A stretch of 64,000 nucleotides of DNA from Aspidapion aeneum (lineage: Eukaryota; Arthropoda; Insecta; Coleoptera; Brentidae), in NCBI GenBank assembly GCA_963576565.1, contig OY755038.1:177312438-177376437 (forward strand), written 5' to 3'. Below the pieces are notes generated by a model that was not told where the DNA came from, did no database searches, and was given only the letters and a program-made list of their open reading frames with translations. Made by a program: the position numbers and the translations under genes. Below, piece after piece: positions 45,053-55,628 of this stretch (positions are counted from its first letter, which is position 1; each line of letters begins with the position of its first letter).

Positions 45053-45584
45053 CTAAAACAAATTAGAATGTAATATTAAAATCACATACAGGTTTTTTGG
45101 GTCTTCTAGGGAATTTAAATGACTCTGCAGGCTTTATACATGGCCAATGACTTTCGGTTGGATCTTGCTGAAATTTTAATATGTTGTAGGTCTTGTTGTT
45201 CTTATCGATGTTTAAATGGGTCAGATTTTGATTCGATGCAGAATATTTTTTAAATACCCTCCAAGTGATTAAAAATGTTTCATTTCAAATATATTTCTAA
45301 CATTTTTGAACATGAGAGATTAGAAAATATCAGATTTGATAAAATAACGCTCGATGCTATCTATACTAAATATATATAGGAATATACACAAAAATTTTAA
45401 TAAAAAATTTTAGAGAACCGATTTTTTTTTAAAATTGGATTTTAAATGAATTTTATTAAAAAATTTGTTGACAAACTTAATCTGACGCAGAACATGACGT
45501 GAAATTTGAATTCAGAGTAAGAAATGCTAAAATTTAAACATTTTGTCCTTTTAATGACTTTTTATCCTCATAAAAGTTTGGTGG
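45053..45584. other. Intron sequence before the Copia nest
   Basis: Mostly AT-rich. A minus-strand frame of about 56 codons ending at TAA near 45067 contains FQQDPTESHWPCIKPAESF and PRRPKKPVCDF, a composition more protein-like than its surroundings. I do not recognise it, and it does not match the expected LTA4 hydrolase residues upstream of the exon at 45052. Confidence 0.35.
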
Positions 45585-45589
45585 AATAT

Positions 45590-45680
45590 TGTTGAAGTGA
45601 CTCTATTGCTAAAGTGACACTATTCTAAATAATTGATTTACAGTATTTTTGTTTTGACATAATAAGTTTTAAGATGTCAA
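45590..45680 (+). repeat. Copia 5' LTR, first part
   Basis: Matches the start of the 3' LTR (63505-63595): GAAGTGACTCTATTGCTAAA, GTGACACTATTCTAAATAAT, AAGATGTCAA. It ends where the BEL/Pao element begins. GTCAA at 45676-45680 is that element's target site. Confidence 0.93.
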
Positions 45681-46198
45681 TGTATAAAAATGTTTCTTTA
45701 TTTATACATCGAGCTTGAATGATTGCCCCATGATGGCCATTCCTTGCCCTTATCGCTTGACAGGTAGTGGACTGTATAAAAAAAATGCTGGATGTTGTTT
45801 TTACAATGTAATTTCCTATACATACAAGAACACAGTAAGTACAGGACACGGGAGCTGACTAAAGGCGTAATTTCAAGTCGCGATGTTATTCAACAGCCTG
45901 GTGGTCGAGCGCGCAAAGTCTTGACTAGCAACTCGGAGCCTCGCCTAGACGCACTTCCCTGATGGCGGCTGCTACCGTCACTATTTACGTGTTCCCCCAC
46001 CACTAACACACGACGCGGTGTAAAGCGAATCGATTGCAAACGACGGGCGTTCGAACACACTTGAATACCTACACCTATCTACATGCAGTTAAGAATAATA
46101 ATTATAATACAATATATCATTCTTGCTGTAGGTATTTATAATTTTTAAGATTTTGATGTTTTTTATCTCTAAAGATAAAAAGGATTAAAAACTTAACA
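45681..46198 (-). repeat. BEL/Pao (nested) 3' LTR
   Basis: 518 bp. It differs from the 5' LTR by about 10 bp near 45908-45920 (CGCGCAAAGTCTTGACTAGC against CGCGACTAGC) and small changes near 45955. A GC-rich core (45885-46040) is flanked by AT-rich ends. Confidence 0.93.
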
Positions 46199-46291
46199 TG
46201 CTCCCGGCCTGAAAGTAATCTTAATTAATCTAATTGTTAACCTAGTTTACATGGGCCATTGATAGACCAAAAGATAACATTTTACTTATAT

Positions 46292-48730
46292 CTAATTGTT
46301 AATGTCTTTTACTGGTAAAGGACATACCTTAGTAACCGCACGTTTAATAATACCTTGTGTGGTTTTAATAGACACTACACGGGTTATGTTATCTAAGCCG
46401 GGATGTAAAGACACTATGCGACCTAATCGCCATTTATAAGGCGGAAGATTTTCGTCACGTAACAACACTAACGTACCGATAGAAATATCACTTTTATTTA
46501 TTTTCCACTTATTACGTTCTTGCAGTTGACCAATATACTCCTTTGACCATCGTGACCAAAAGTGTTGTTTTAGTTGTTCAAGATGTTCATAATGAGTTAA
46601 ACGATTAAGTGGAATATCTTGAACGTTAGGAAAAGGTATGGCATTCAAGGAACGACCAATCAAAAAATGTGAAGGAGTTAAGCACTCTAAGTCGTTTGGG
46701 TCTGACGATAAAGGAGTCAAAGGTCTAGAGTTCAAAATTCCTTCAATTTGAGTAATTACTGTTGATAAACTTTCAAAAGTTAAAATTGTATTTGAAATTA
46801 CTCTAAGTAGATGATGTTTAGAAGCCTTTATTCCAGCCTCCCAGATACCACCTAAATGTGGTGAGTATGCTGCAATAAAGGACCATTTTATGTTAGTCTT
46901 TGAAGCAATTTGTTCCTCGATTTCATGTTCACTATCACGAAGAAAAGTTCCTAATTCATTTAGTTTGTTATTCGCGCCAACGAAATTACTTCCGTTGTCT
47001 GAATACACGCAACATGGCTTACCACGACGGGCAATAAATCTTTGGAATGTTTCTAGAAAAGCAAAGGTACTTAACTCTGTAACGAGCTCTAAATGAACTG
47101 CCTTTGTTGATAAACAAATAAATAATGCTAAGTAACATTTGTGAGATTTACAGCCTCTGCCTTTGCGATCTTTATACCAGAAAGGACCTGCATAGTCCAC
47201 ACCAGTATCTGAAAATGGTAACCTTGGAGAGACACGAGCCTCGGGTAAATTACCCATCAAGGGAGTTTGAGAACTTGGTTTGAAACGAAAACATCTTACA
47301 CAATTTCTGACAATTTGTTTTGCCAGATTTCTACCAGACAGTGTCCAAAATTGTTCTCTGACAGCGGCCAGCAACATTTGAGGACCACAATGTAGTTTTT
47401 TAAGATGTTCTTCTCGAAAAATAAGCACTGTCAAATGATGTTTAGGAGACAAAATAATCGGATGCTTTTTCTCAAATGTAAATCGAGAGTTGAATAATCT
47501 TCCTCCCGCTCTGATTAAATTGTCTTCCATAAAAGGGTTGAGACTTAGAATTTTACTTTTAGTATTAACAGACTTATTTTTTGATAAGTCGTGAAACTCT
47601 TGAGAAAAGGATTCCTTTTGTGCGATTTGACACAATTTATTTAATGACAACCGAAGTTCTTCAATTTTTAAATATCGGCCAGATACCTTTGGTTTGTCTT
47701 GTCTAAACCTTTTAAAATTTTGAATGAACCTCAAAACGTAGGCAAAAACTCGCTGAATTTGGGTCAAAGACGAAAAATTTTGAAAAGAAAAAAGATCTTG
47801 GTTTGTTTGAACAAAAAACAAAGTTTTTGTTTCACGTTTTGTCTCAGGTAAGTCATTAAAGGGAATTACTTTGGACACATCTTCAGGCCATTGATCAGGT
47901 GAGTTTTTTAGCCAAGAAGGTCCATGAAACCACATACTAGAACCTAGTAGGGTTTTTGGCGACATTCCTCTAGATAGAATGTCGGCAGGATTTGAGTTAG
48001 TTGGGACATATCTCCAACGTTCGACATTAGTTAGGTTTTGAATTTGAGCAACTCTATTACCCACGAATATCTGTAATAAATGAGGCGATGTTCGAATCCA
48101 AGACAGTGACACTGTTGAGTCAGACCATAAATAGTAACTTTCACAGTTAATAGTTAAACTACTCAATACTTTTTGAAAAAGTGTAGCAAGAAGCAAGGAT
48201 GCACAAAGCTCTAACCTCGGAACTGTAACAGTTTGAATTGGAGCTACTCTTGTTTTTGAGCATATAAGATTAACTGAGACATCGTTGTCCTTATTTTGAA
48301 CCCGTAAGTATAAAGCTGCACCATATGCTTTTTGTGACGTATCAGCAAATCCATGAATTTGAATACTTAAAGGATTTTTACAAGATATTGATCTAGGTAT
48401 TTTAAGATTATTGAGGTCACTGATCTCAGATCTAAACTGTATCCATTCTTTAGAAATTTCCAATGGAACTGGTTCATCCCATGAGAGCTTTAATTTCCAC
48501 AATTTTTGCAGAAAAATTTTAGCAATAATAGTTACAGGACTAAGTACGCCCAAAGGATCAAAGATGGATGCCGTATCAGAGAGGATTATTCTCTTTGTTA
48601 CGTTTTTACTATCAGGCAATGGGTTGATTTGAAATGAAAAAACATCATCAGTACATGACCAAATAAGCCCCAATGTTTTGCCTGACTCACAAGGGGGAAA
48701 AAAAGAATGATTCAGTTGAATGATATTCAC
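46292..48730 (-). CDS. BEL/Pao pol C-terminal frame: end of RT, RNase H, integrase
   Basis: 812 codons. It starts near the end of the RT (KTLGLIWSCTDDVFSFQI, TASIFDPLGVLSPV). RNase H-like: IHGFADTSQKAYGAAL near residue 128 and LWSDSTVSLSWI near 198. Integrase: H2C2 domain (LHCGPQMLLAAVREQFW, VRNCVRCFRF) near 445-485; core Asp in GVDYAGPFW, Asp in YSDNGSNFVGA and Glu in GGIWEAGIKAS; C-terminal domain with YKWRLGRIVSLHPGLDN. It ends TAA at 46292. The first Met is not a true start: the frame continues the upstream gag-pro-RT frame across a break at 48687-48730, in a run of seven Ts and five Cs on the coding strand. Confidence 0.92.
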   Translation of the reverse strand: MNIIQLNHSFFPPCESGKTLGLIWSCTDDVFSFQINPLPDSKNVTKRIILSDTASIFDPLGVLSPVTIIAKIFLQKLWKLKLSWDEPVPLEISKEWIQFRSEISDLNNLKIPRSISCKNPLSIQIHGFADTSQKAYGAALYLRVQNKDNDVSVNLICSKTRVAPIQTVTVPRLELCASLLLATLFQKVLSSLTINCESYYLWSDSTVSLSWIRTSPHLLQIFVGNRVAQIQNLTNVERWRYVPTNSNPADILSRGMSPKTLLGSSMWFHGPSWLKNSPDQWPEDVSKVIPFNDLPETKRETKTLFFVQTNQDLFSFQNFSSLTQIQRVFAYVLRFIQNFKRFRQDKPKVSGRYLKIEELRLSLNKLCQIAQKESFSQEFHDLSKNKSVNTKSKILSLNPFMEDNLIRAGGRLFNSRFTFEKKHPIILSPKHHLTVLIFREEHLKKLHCGPQMLLAAVREQFWTLSGRNLAKQIVRNCVRCFRFKPSSQTPLMGNLPEARVSPRLPFSDTGVDYAGPFWYKDRKGRGCKSHKCYLALFICLSTKAVHLELVTELSTFAFLETFQRFIARRGKPCCVYSDNGSNFVGANNKLNELGTFLRDSEHEIEEQIASKTNIKWSFIAAYSPHLGGIWEAGIKASKHHLLRVISNTILTFESLSTVITQIEGILNSRPLTPLSSDPNDLECLTPSHFLIGRSLNAIPFPNVQDIPLNRLTHYEHLEQLKQHFWSRWSKEYIGQLQERNKWKINKSDISIGTLVLLRDENLPPYKWRLGRIVSLHPGLDNITRVVSIKTTQGIIKRAVTKVCPLPVKDINN

Positions 48731-51584
48731 TGTTCAAGTTTTCAAGTACTTTGTTATGATTAGATCTCCATTTTCTCAGCTCAAATGCACCCGTTTTTAA
48801 AATGAAAGAGACTTGTTTGCATAGCAAGGTTAACTTATCAATGGAGTCTGCTCCACACAGGACATCATCAACATAGATGTTGTTTTTAATAATTTGAGAT
48901 GCCTCTGCATAAGTATTTTCATGTTCGTAAGCTAGTTGTAATAGGCAGCGAGTTGCAAGAAATGGTGCACTAGCAGTACCATATGTTACTGTATTTAACG
49001 AAAAAATCTGGAGTTCATCCTGGGGGTTATCACGCCAATATATCAACTGGAGAGGCTTAAACTCGTCAGCAACTTCAATCTGTCGATACATTTTGCTTAT
49101 ATCTGCTGATACAACATAAGTATGCTGTCTAAATTGTAAAAGAATCGAAAAAAGATCTTGCTGGACTGTGGGTCCTACCATTTGAAGTGAATTATATGAA
49201 TATCCTGATGTTGACTCAGCAGAACAGTTAAAAACGACACGAAGTTTAGTTGTGACACTATCTTCGCGTACCACCCCATGATGCGGTGCAAAATAAGAAA
49301 CTTGATCTTGGGATAAAGGCTTAAATAATGACATGTGAGACAAATGTCTATATTCGCTCATGAAATCACAATACATATCTTTTAACTTTTTATTTTTTGC
49401 AAGCTTACGCTCAAGTTGAAAAAATTGATTTTTTGCCTTTTCCTGCGAATCACCGAGTTTAGTGATTGGTTCTTTTAATGGAATTGAGACAATAAATCTT
49501 CCTTGAGAACCACGTTTAAAAGTATCAAGAAAATGTTCTTCAGCTCTTTGCTCCTCAGAGGATAATATAGGTTTACTACTTATCTCCTCAATTTCCCAAA
49601 ATTTTTGAAGCTGAGCCTGCACATCATTATTTCTAGATAAGGAAAGATTACATGATGTCAACACGCTACGTGGACAACCTAGAGGCCCTGTCACAATCCA
49701 ACCAAGTTTACTTTCTTGAAGGATAGGTCTGTTTTTTCCCAGAGTCATATGTCCTGGTAACATTAATGACCAATAGGTGTCTGCACCAATCAATAAATCG
49801 ACTTTACTTGACTTACAAAAGTTAGGGTCGGATAATCTAAGATGAGATGGAATTTTGAGCATCTTAGGATCAAAAGAGCAACTGGGAAGTCTGTCAGTCA
49901 CTTCAGGAATGACCAAACAATGAAGGTCAACTTGGAACTCCGAAGTACAAGATTTCACTTGGATGTCACAAGAAGCAGAAATCGTAGATTGATTTTGCCC
50001 GATGCCAACAACGGATAAGTTTATTGATTTTTGATGTAATCCCAACTTTTGAACTAAGTTTTGTGACACGAAATTGGACTGTGAACCGTTATCAAGCAAT
50101 GCTTTGCAGATATGCTTTTTACCATGATTGTCAAGAACAATAACTTGCGCAGTTGCCAATAGAACTTGATTTTGATTATTGATAGAGCTAGAACAAGAAG
50201 ATGCCGATACCTGTGTTATTTGCTCATCATCATTGTTCGTGTTGTCTTCCGTCGAAGTCAATTCACCTGAATTCACCGACGCAACTGCGTTCTGTGATCT
50301 ATTTTCATGAATTAAACTGTTATGTTTCTGGTTACAAAATTTGCAATGACCTCTTTGACAAGAATTTACTAAATGTGACCTTGAAAAACAGTTCGTGCAA
50401 AGTTTCCATTGAACAATTTTCTCGTTTCTTTGGGTTGCCGAAAGAGCTAGAAAATCACCGCATTGAAAAAGTGAATGTTGTTTTTTACAAAAATAACAAG
50501 AAAACTGCTGTGAATTTTCTTCGGATTTTGTAACAAATGATTTTGTTTTGTAACCAGAACCTTGATCTTTTGACTTAACATAAGAACCTTGAATATTCGA
50601 CTTAAATACCGAATCCTTTTGTTTGTGCATGTTAATTTTGTCTAAAAAGTCTGCGCGAGAGGTTAAAAAAGTTTTTAACTCTTCAAGAATCGGCAACTCA
50701 CCTTCAATCTTATACTGTTCCCAATCGCGCAATGTGGCCATGTCTAATTTGCTTGTTACAAGAAAAATAATCAGGGGGTCCCAATTATTTGTTTGAACTT
50801 GAACATTTTCTAAACATTTTAAATTATTCGTGATTGTGTCAACAAGTAATCGATATGATGATGGATTGTCCGATTTAACTTCAGTCAAATTAAAAATGTT
50901 TTTTAAATGCTTATGAACAATAAGTTTTTTATTATCAAAACGTTTGCATAGGGTCTCCCATGCTTGGTTGTAATTCGTTTGCGTGATAGAGAGGGATTGA
51001 ATACACTGAGCCGCGGGTCCCTCCAAGGCTCCATGTAACAAGTGGAATTTAGCGATAGTGGTTATTTCATGACAGTTATGGACAAGGGACAGATACAGGT
51101 CCTTCCATTCTAACCATTTTTCGTAAATCCCTGAAAATTTCGGCACCTTGATGTCAGCAAATCTGACACCAATTTGCTTATTTGTATTTCCACCCCTACT
51201 ACCAAAATGTTGACTTGATTCTTGAGAAATCTGAGAAACCAGCGATGGCGACGGTTGGTGCGCGCACAAAAAGATTTTTATTTCGCCAAAAAGTTTGTAA
51301 CATAATGATTCAAAATTCGCGGTTTCTGACTCATCAAAATTTTCATCATCAAGACATTGTAATTCAAATTGGACATCGTAAAATTTTTCTAAAATGCTTG
51401 ACTCAGATTTCGCTAATCTTAGTTCAAGATCACATAACTGCGCCGCTGGAACTTCTGGCAGTTGTTTTAACGTGTCAAAAAAGTTTGAAAGACGGGTCAG
51501 AGCGCCTTTGATTGCTGCTCTTTTTCTTATAATTTGGTTTCGTTCTGCCATTTTGTTCCAACAAACGTAGTCAATGATTTTCAT
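48687..51584 (-). CDS. BEL/Pao gag, zinc knuckles, protease and reverse transcriptase
   Basis: 965 codons; the likely start is MAERNQIIRKRAAIKG (residue 12, near 51551). Gag (DUF1759-type: FSGIYEKWLEWKDLY, FHLLHGALEGPAAQ) about 140-320. Three Cys/His knuckles (CYFCKKQHSLFQC, CTNCFSRSHLVNSC, CKFCNQKHNSLIH) about 365-430. Aspartic protease KALLDNGSQSNFVSQ near 495, then a Pao-type spacer with LLIGADTYW. RT with TKLRVVFNCSA, VSADISKMYRQIEV and catalytic YVDDVLCG near 910. It stops at 48687 in the frame-break region. Otherwise undamaged, and in the same orientation as the host gene. Confidence 0.93.
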   Translation of the reverse strand: MKIIDYVCWNKMAERNQIIRKRAAIKGALTRLSNFFDTLKQLPEVPAAQLCDLELRLAKSESSILEKFYDVQFELQCLDDENFDESETANFESLCYKLFGEIKIFLCAHQPSPSLVSQISQESSQHFGSRGGNTNKQIGVRFADIKVPKFSGIYEKWLEWKDLYLSLVHNCHEITTIAKFHLLHGALEGPAAQCIQSLSITQTNYNQAWETLCKRFDNKKLIVHKHLKNIFNLTEVKSDNPSSYRLLVDTITNNLKCLENVQVQTNNWDPLIIFLVTSKLDMATLRDWEQYKIEGELPILEELKTFLTSRADFLDKINMHKQKDSVFKSNIQGSYVKSKDQGSGYKTKSFVTKSEENSQQFSCYFCKKQHSLFQCGDFLALSATQRNEKIVQWKLCTNCFSRSHLVNSCQRGHCKFCNQKHNSLIHENRSQNAVASVNSGELTSTEDNTNNDDEQITQVSASSCSSSINNQNQVLLATAQVIVLDNHGKKHICKALLDNGSQSNFVSQNLVQKLGLHQKSINLSVVGIGQNQSTISASCDIQVKSCTSEFQVDLHCLVIPEVTDRLPSCSFDPKMLKIPSHLRLSDPNFCKSSKVDLLIGADTYWSLMLPGHMTLGKNRPILQESKLGWIVTGPLGCPRSVLTSCNLSLSRNNDVQAQLQKFWEIEEISSKPILSSEEQRAEEHFLDTFKRGSQGRFIVSIPLKEPITKLGDSQEKAKNQFFQLERKLAKNKKLKDMYCDFMSEYRHLSHMSLFKPLSQDQVSYFAPHHGVVREDSVTTKLRVVFNCSAESTSGYSYNSLQMVGPTVQQDLFSILLQFRQHTYVVSADISKMYRQIEVADEFKPLQLIYWRDNPQDELQIFSLNTVTYGTASAPFLATRCLLQLAYEHENTYAEASQIIKNNIYVDDVLCGADSIDKLTLLCKQVSFILKTGAFELRKWRSNHNKVLENLNSEYHSTESFFFSPL

Positions 51585-52199
51585 GCAAGATATAAAAAAT
51601 TACTTAATAATTAAACGTAATTCTAAAAATGTCTTCAATTCTGTTTTTTGACATGCAATTGCTACTTTTACTGGTCTATTTTTCAACAGACAGCTGCCCT
51701 AATTAACCCTAGGTTACCTTAACTTAAACCACAGGGGGGGTTTAACTGCTAATCCATATGAAAACCGCTTTTTGTATAAGGGAATACTCCACTATACACT
51801 CGAATTCGATTACCAAGTTCACTAAGTCTGTCGACAGCGAGATAAACCGTTTCTCAACTCTCCGTGTGCTTAAAGCGCGAGCACATTTCAAGCAACACAC
51901 GAACTCTAGCGGGTCAACGACCGACAAGCGAAGAAAGATCTTCAAACTTTACTTTTATTGTTGTCCGGCTGACGCGCACTTTACGAAATTGCCGCAAAGC
52001 CCGATGACACGTACTTGTTTATCAAGAAACTAGAATTCCTAGCTAAACTAAAAAGAACACGTACTTGTTTTTTTCCTGAAGGCAAACACACACTGTATAA
52101 TCTGCCTTTGAACTGTATCTGATTAGTAATCACTTGCACAAGACGTAGATTTGGATATCAATATATCCCATCAAACAGTAACAAAACGATTTATTTTTT

Positions 52200-52470
52200 G
52201 TTGGATTCCGAACTTGAACCGCTTACTTGGTTGATTTTATTGGATTCCGAACTTGAACCGCTTAATAATCACACAGTCTGGATGAATTCTGGACTTTTCT
52301 GGATCTAGAATTCCATGAAACACGTACAAGAAGGTTGGTTTTTCTTTGGATTCCGAAACTTGAACCACTTAAAACCGTTTTGGCTTGCTGAATACTCGTT
52401 ACTCATGAAAGGATTCTGGACTTTTCTGGATCTGGAACCCCATGAAACATGTACTGGTCAGCTATCCGGT
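52200..52470 (-). repeat. BEL/Pao leader tandem repeats
   Basis: GGATTCCGAACTTGAACCGC occurs at about 52203 and 52241 and, altered, at 52350. ATTCTGGACTTTTCTGGATC recurs at about 52286 and 52413 (127-bp period), followed by CATGAAACA-GTAC. Each ATTCTGGAC block reads TTCnnGACnnTTCnnGAT, an imperfect heat-shock-like pattern. The repeats lie between the 5' LTR and gag. Confidence 0.7.
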
Positions 52471-52489
52471 AACGATGGACCATAAATTA

Positions 52490-52997
52490 TGTATAAAAAT
52501 GTTTCTTTATTTATACATCGAGCTTGAATGATTGCCCCATGATGGCCATTCCTTGCCCTTATCGCTTGACAGGTAGTGGACTGTATAAAAAAAATGCTGG
52601 ATGTTGTTTTTACAATGTAATTTCCTATACATACAAGAACACAGTAAGTACAGGACACGGGAGCTGACTAAAGGCGTAATTTCAAGTCGCGATGTTATTC
52701 AACAGCCTGGTGGTCGAGCGCGACTAGCAACTCGGAGCCTCGCCTAGACGCACTACTCCAATGGCGGCTGCTACCGTCACTATTTACGTGTTCCCCCACC
52801 ACTAACACACGACGCGGTGTAAAGCGAATCGATTGCAAACGACGGGCGTTCGAACACACTTGAATACCTACACCTATCTACATGCAGTTAAGAATAATAA
52901 TTATAATATAATATATCATTCTTGCTGTAGGTATTTATAATTTTTAAGATTTTGATGTTTTTTATCTCTAAAGATAAAAAGGATTAAAAACTTAACA
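52490..52997 (-). repeat. BEL/Pao (nested) 5' LTR
   Basis: 508 bp, closely matching 45681-46198. Followed on its 3' side (lower coordinates) by the candidate primer site. Confidence 0.93.
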
Positions 52998-53002
52998 GTC
53001 AA

Positions 53003-53126
53003 TGAGTTATCAAGTTCATTAAAAACTGTCTACAAAACGTCTCAGATATTTTTCTTTAAAGAACTAACTAACTAATATCCAACACTAAATAATTCTTACA
53101 CGGGTAGATCTAGTTTACTTTTAACA
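53003..53126 (+). repeat. Copia 5' LTR, second part
   Basis: Continues the LTR after the BEL/Pao insertion: TTCATTAAAAACTGTCTACA, AATTCTTACACGGGTAGATC, ending TTAACA at 53126. It matches 63596-63705 apart from small indels. Confidence 0.92.
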
Positions 53127-53145
53127 TGGTAGCAGCGCGCGATTC
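53127..53145 (+). other. Copia primer-binding site
   Basis: TGGTAGCAGCGCGCGATTC lies directly after the LTR. The TGGTAGCAG start resembles the internal initiator-tRNA primer site used by Copia-group elements. Confidence 0.6.
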
Positions 53146-53213
53146 AAGAAGTAAAAGTTTCTAAACAAAAAAAAAACAAAAACTTCAAGTTTCAAAAGTG
53201 AAATAAAATAGCA

Positions 53214-54060
53214 ATGGATGCAAGAAAAGTTCCGATTGGGTTATTAGAAGGTAAAACGAATTGGCCAACATGGAAATTCAAATTCTTTATTCTCATTAGA
53301 AGTGTTCCAGGCGCAACTGACGTATTAGAAGGTAAATTATTAAAACCTTTACCGTTAAATGAAGCCAACGCTAAAAAAGAAGATATGAAAAAGACCTAGC
53401 GTTTTATACTCAAGCGATGCCTTGTTATTACTCACTCATACGTTACAGAAGTTAATGAGATTCACGACAGCTCGAGAAATGTGGTTGGAACTACACAGAC
53501 TCTACGATGGTGCTGTTGAAGAGGACATAAAACTTGTGTATGCAGTTCGTCAGTTACAGAAAAGATTTCCAAATTAAAGAACTTGTGGAATGAATTGCAA
53601 GTGGAAGTTAGTAAAGAAAAATCTGCTAAAGGTAATCTATGTACTTGCGACTTACCAGACCTAATGTTGACTTGCAAAATACTGGAAACATTACCGGATG
53701 ATTATTTTTCATTCAAATCAAGCTGGCTAATGATGGCAAAATCAGAAAGAACAGTGGACAATTTAACAAGTCAGCTCTGTGCTTTTGAGAAAGCTTTGCT
53801 AAATAAGAATGAAAATAACCCAGAAGTTTTAGCAGTAAATGGCAATCAAAACAGGGGTAATGGTTCAAAGTTAAAGCAGAAAAGAGACTTCAAATGCAAT
53901 TACTGTCACTTATCTGGACATCGGGTAAACAGTGTTCCAAGTGGAAAGCAGATGGAAGACCACCTAAACCTGAGAAAACAGCCAACAATGGTCAAAGTCA
54001 AAGTAAGCAGACTTATCAAACGTTACTGGCACAAACATCAACTGTCTTAGTCGCTACAAA
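53214..54060 (+). pseudogene. Copia gag (frameshifted)
   Basis: ATG 53214 opens MDARKVPIGLLEGKTNWPTW, the usual Copia gag start ('L-G-NW-W'). The frame stops at 53399 and gag continues in other frames. 53583-54050 has MWNELQVEVSKEKSAKGN and ETLPDDYFSFKSSW, then the zinc-knuckle start CNYCHLSGH; the second half of the knuckle (CSKWK) is in the overlapping frame from 53894. At least three breaks. Confidence 0.8.
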
Positions 54061-55628
54061 TGATTCAGAATATTGGTACGTAGACAATGGCGCTACCAAT
54101 CACATTTGTAATAGAAGAGATATCTATGATAGTTACGAGCTATTTGACCAAGGTTATACAGTGACGACTGCAAACGGTGATGTTATAAAAGCTCTAGGAA
54201 AAGGAAGAGTCTTAGTACAAGCTTGTTTAAATGGAAAAACAGATCAGTATAGCATGGAAGATGTATGGTATATTCCTTCCATCACAAAGAATCTGTTCTC
54301 AGTTTTGGCAGTGCAACACAGAAATCCAAGAAGCGAGTTTGTATCCACAGCAGAGAATTGTCAATTCAAGATTCTGAAAAAGACAATTTTAATCGGAACC
54401 AGAACTAAACATGGTGGATTATACAAATTAAACCTGAAAAATGTTGTATCGAGTAGAGAAGATAATGTTTTAAGCTTACAGAGTAACAACATTTTACAAC
54501 TCTATCACGAGAGGTTTGCTCATCAAAACAAGAGGCATATAAAACAAATTCTAAAGAGAGATTATGGAATTGATGTATCTCTAGACAGCGAATTATGCGA
54601 AGGTTGCATCTATGGGAAAGCACACGTTCTGAAATTCGGCAAAAGAGAAAAAGCTAAGAAAATAGGCGAGCTAATCCATTCTAATGTATGTGGACCATTC
54701 GAAAATTCTGGACGAAGTTACAGGTACTAATGCCTATTCAAGGATGATTACATCAAATTTAGAAGAGTTTTCTTTATGAAAGAAAAGGCTGAAGTTGCTA
54801 GACATTTGAAAACGTTCTTAGCAGAAGTAAAAGTTGCTGGTCATGTTGTAAAAAAGTTTCTGTCAGACAATGGAGGAGAGTTAGACAATAAACAAATTGA
54901 AGATATCCTAAACCAGCATGGAATTCACCAAAGATTAGTCATGCTCTATACTCCCCAACAAAATGGATGTGCAGAAAGAGACAACAGAACCATAGTCTAA
55001 ACAGCAAGAGCACTTTTACATGCAAGAGAAGGCCTACCTCAAAGTTTATGGGCAGAAATGATCAATACTGCAGTTTACGTATTGAATAGGTCAGGAGTTT
55101 CTAGTGAAAACAACAAGTCGCCTTATGAAGTTTGGTATGACAAGAAACCTTGTTTGACACATTTACGAGTAATCGGAAGCATATGCTATTCTCACATTCC
55201 TAAATCTCGAAGAAGAAAGCTAGATAAGAAAGCTGTGAAAGGAATTCTTGTGGGATATGACAATGATGATGGTTATAGAATTTGGTATCAAGATTCAAAG
55301 AAGTTGATGAGATCAAGAGACGTTATTTTTGAGGAAAGAGCTTTCTCAAGTCCAGAAAGAACAGATTCCTTTAATGCCAACTCTTGAAAGTGAAAATTGT
55401 GAAAAAGTTCAGAAAGTCATAGAACGGAACGCAGTTTTAGAAAATCAAGAAAGTGGAGAAGGAACCTCAAAAAGTGTAAATTTAGACTCTGAAGAAGAAG
55501 AAGAGGTTGAAGATCTAGACAAAGATGACGATGAAGATCTAGAGAGCGTAACTTCGGAATTTTGTGGTTTTGAAGACCAAAATCAGACTGAGAGGACAAT
55601 GCGAAACAGGGCAAGCTTTACTCAATAA
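54061..55628 (+). pseudogene. Copia protease and integrase (interrupted)
   Basis: Protease WYVDNGATNHICNR (Asp at about 54082). GAG-pre-integrase zinc domain: LYHERFAHQNKRHIKQ and CEGCIYGKAH (54500-54620). The integrase core is split by a break at 54730, with catalytic LSDNGGELDN near 54860 and TPQQNGCAERDNRTIV near 54985. A stop interrupts it at 54998-55000, after which TARALLHAREGLPQSLWAE and LNRSGVSSENNKSPYEVWY follow to 55387. An acidic linker (EEEEEVEDLDKDDDEDLE) leads to the RT. Not functional. Confidence 0.85.

Larger units (their letters stand above)
45681..52997 (-). mobile_element. BEL/Pao LTR retrotransposon inserted in the Copia 5' LTR, TSD GTCAA
   Basis: The LTRs are 45681-46198 (3', 518 bp) and 52490-52997 (5', 508 bp). 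In its sense they start TGTTAAGTTTTTAATCC and end CATTTTTATACA. GTCAA is duplicated at 45676-45680 and 52998-53002. The purine tract CAGGCCGGGAGCA precedes the 3' LTR. A primer-site candidate, TGGTCCATCGTTACCGGA, follows the 5' LTR. The interior is nearly intact: two long frames joined at one frameshift. The LTRs differ by a 10-bp indel and a few bases, so this is younger than its Copia host but not brand new. Confidence 0.95.
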
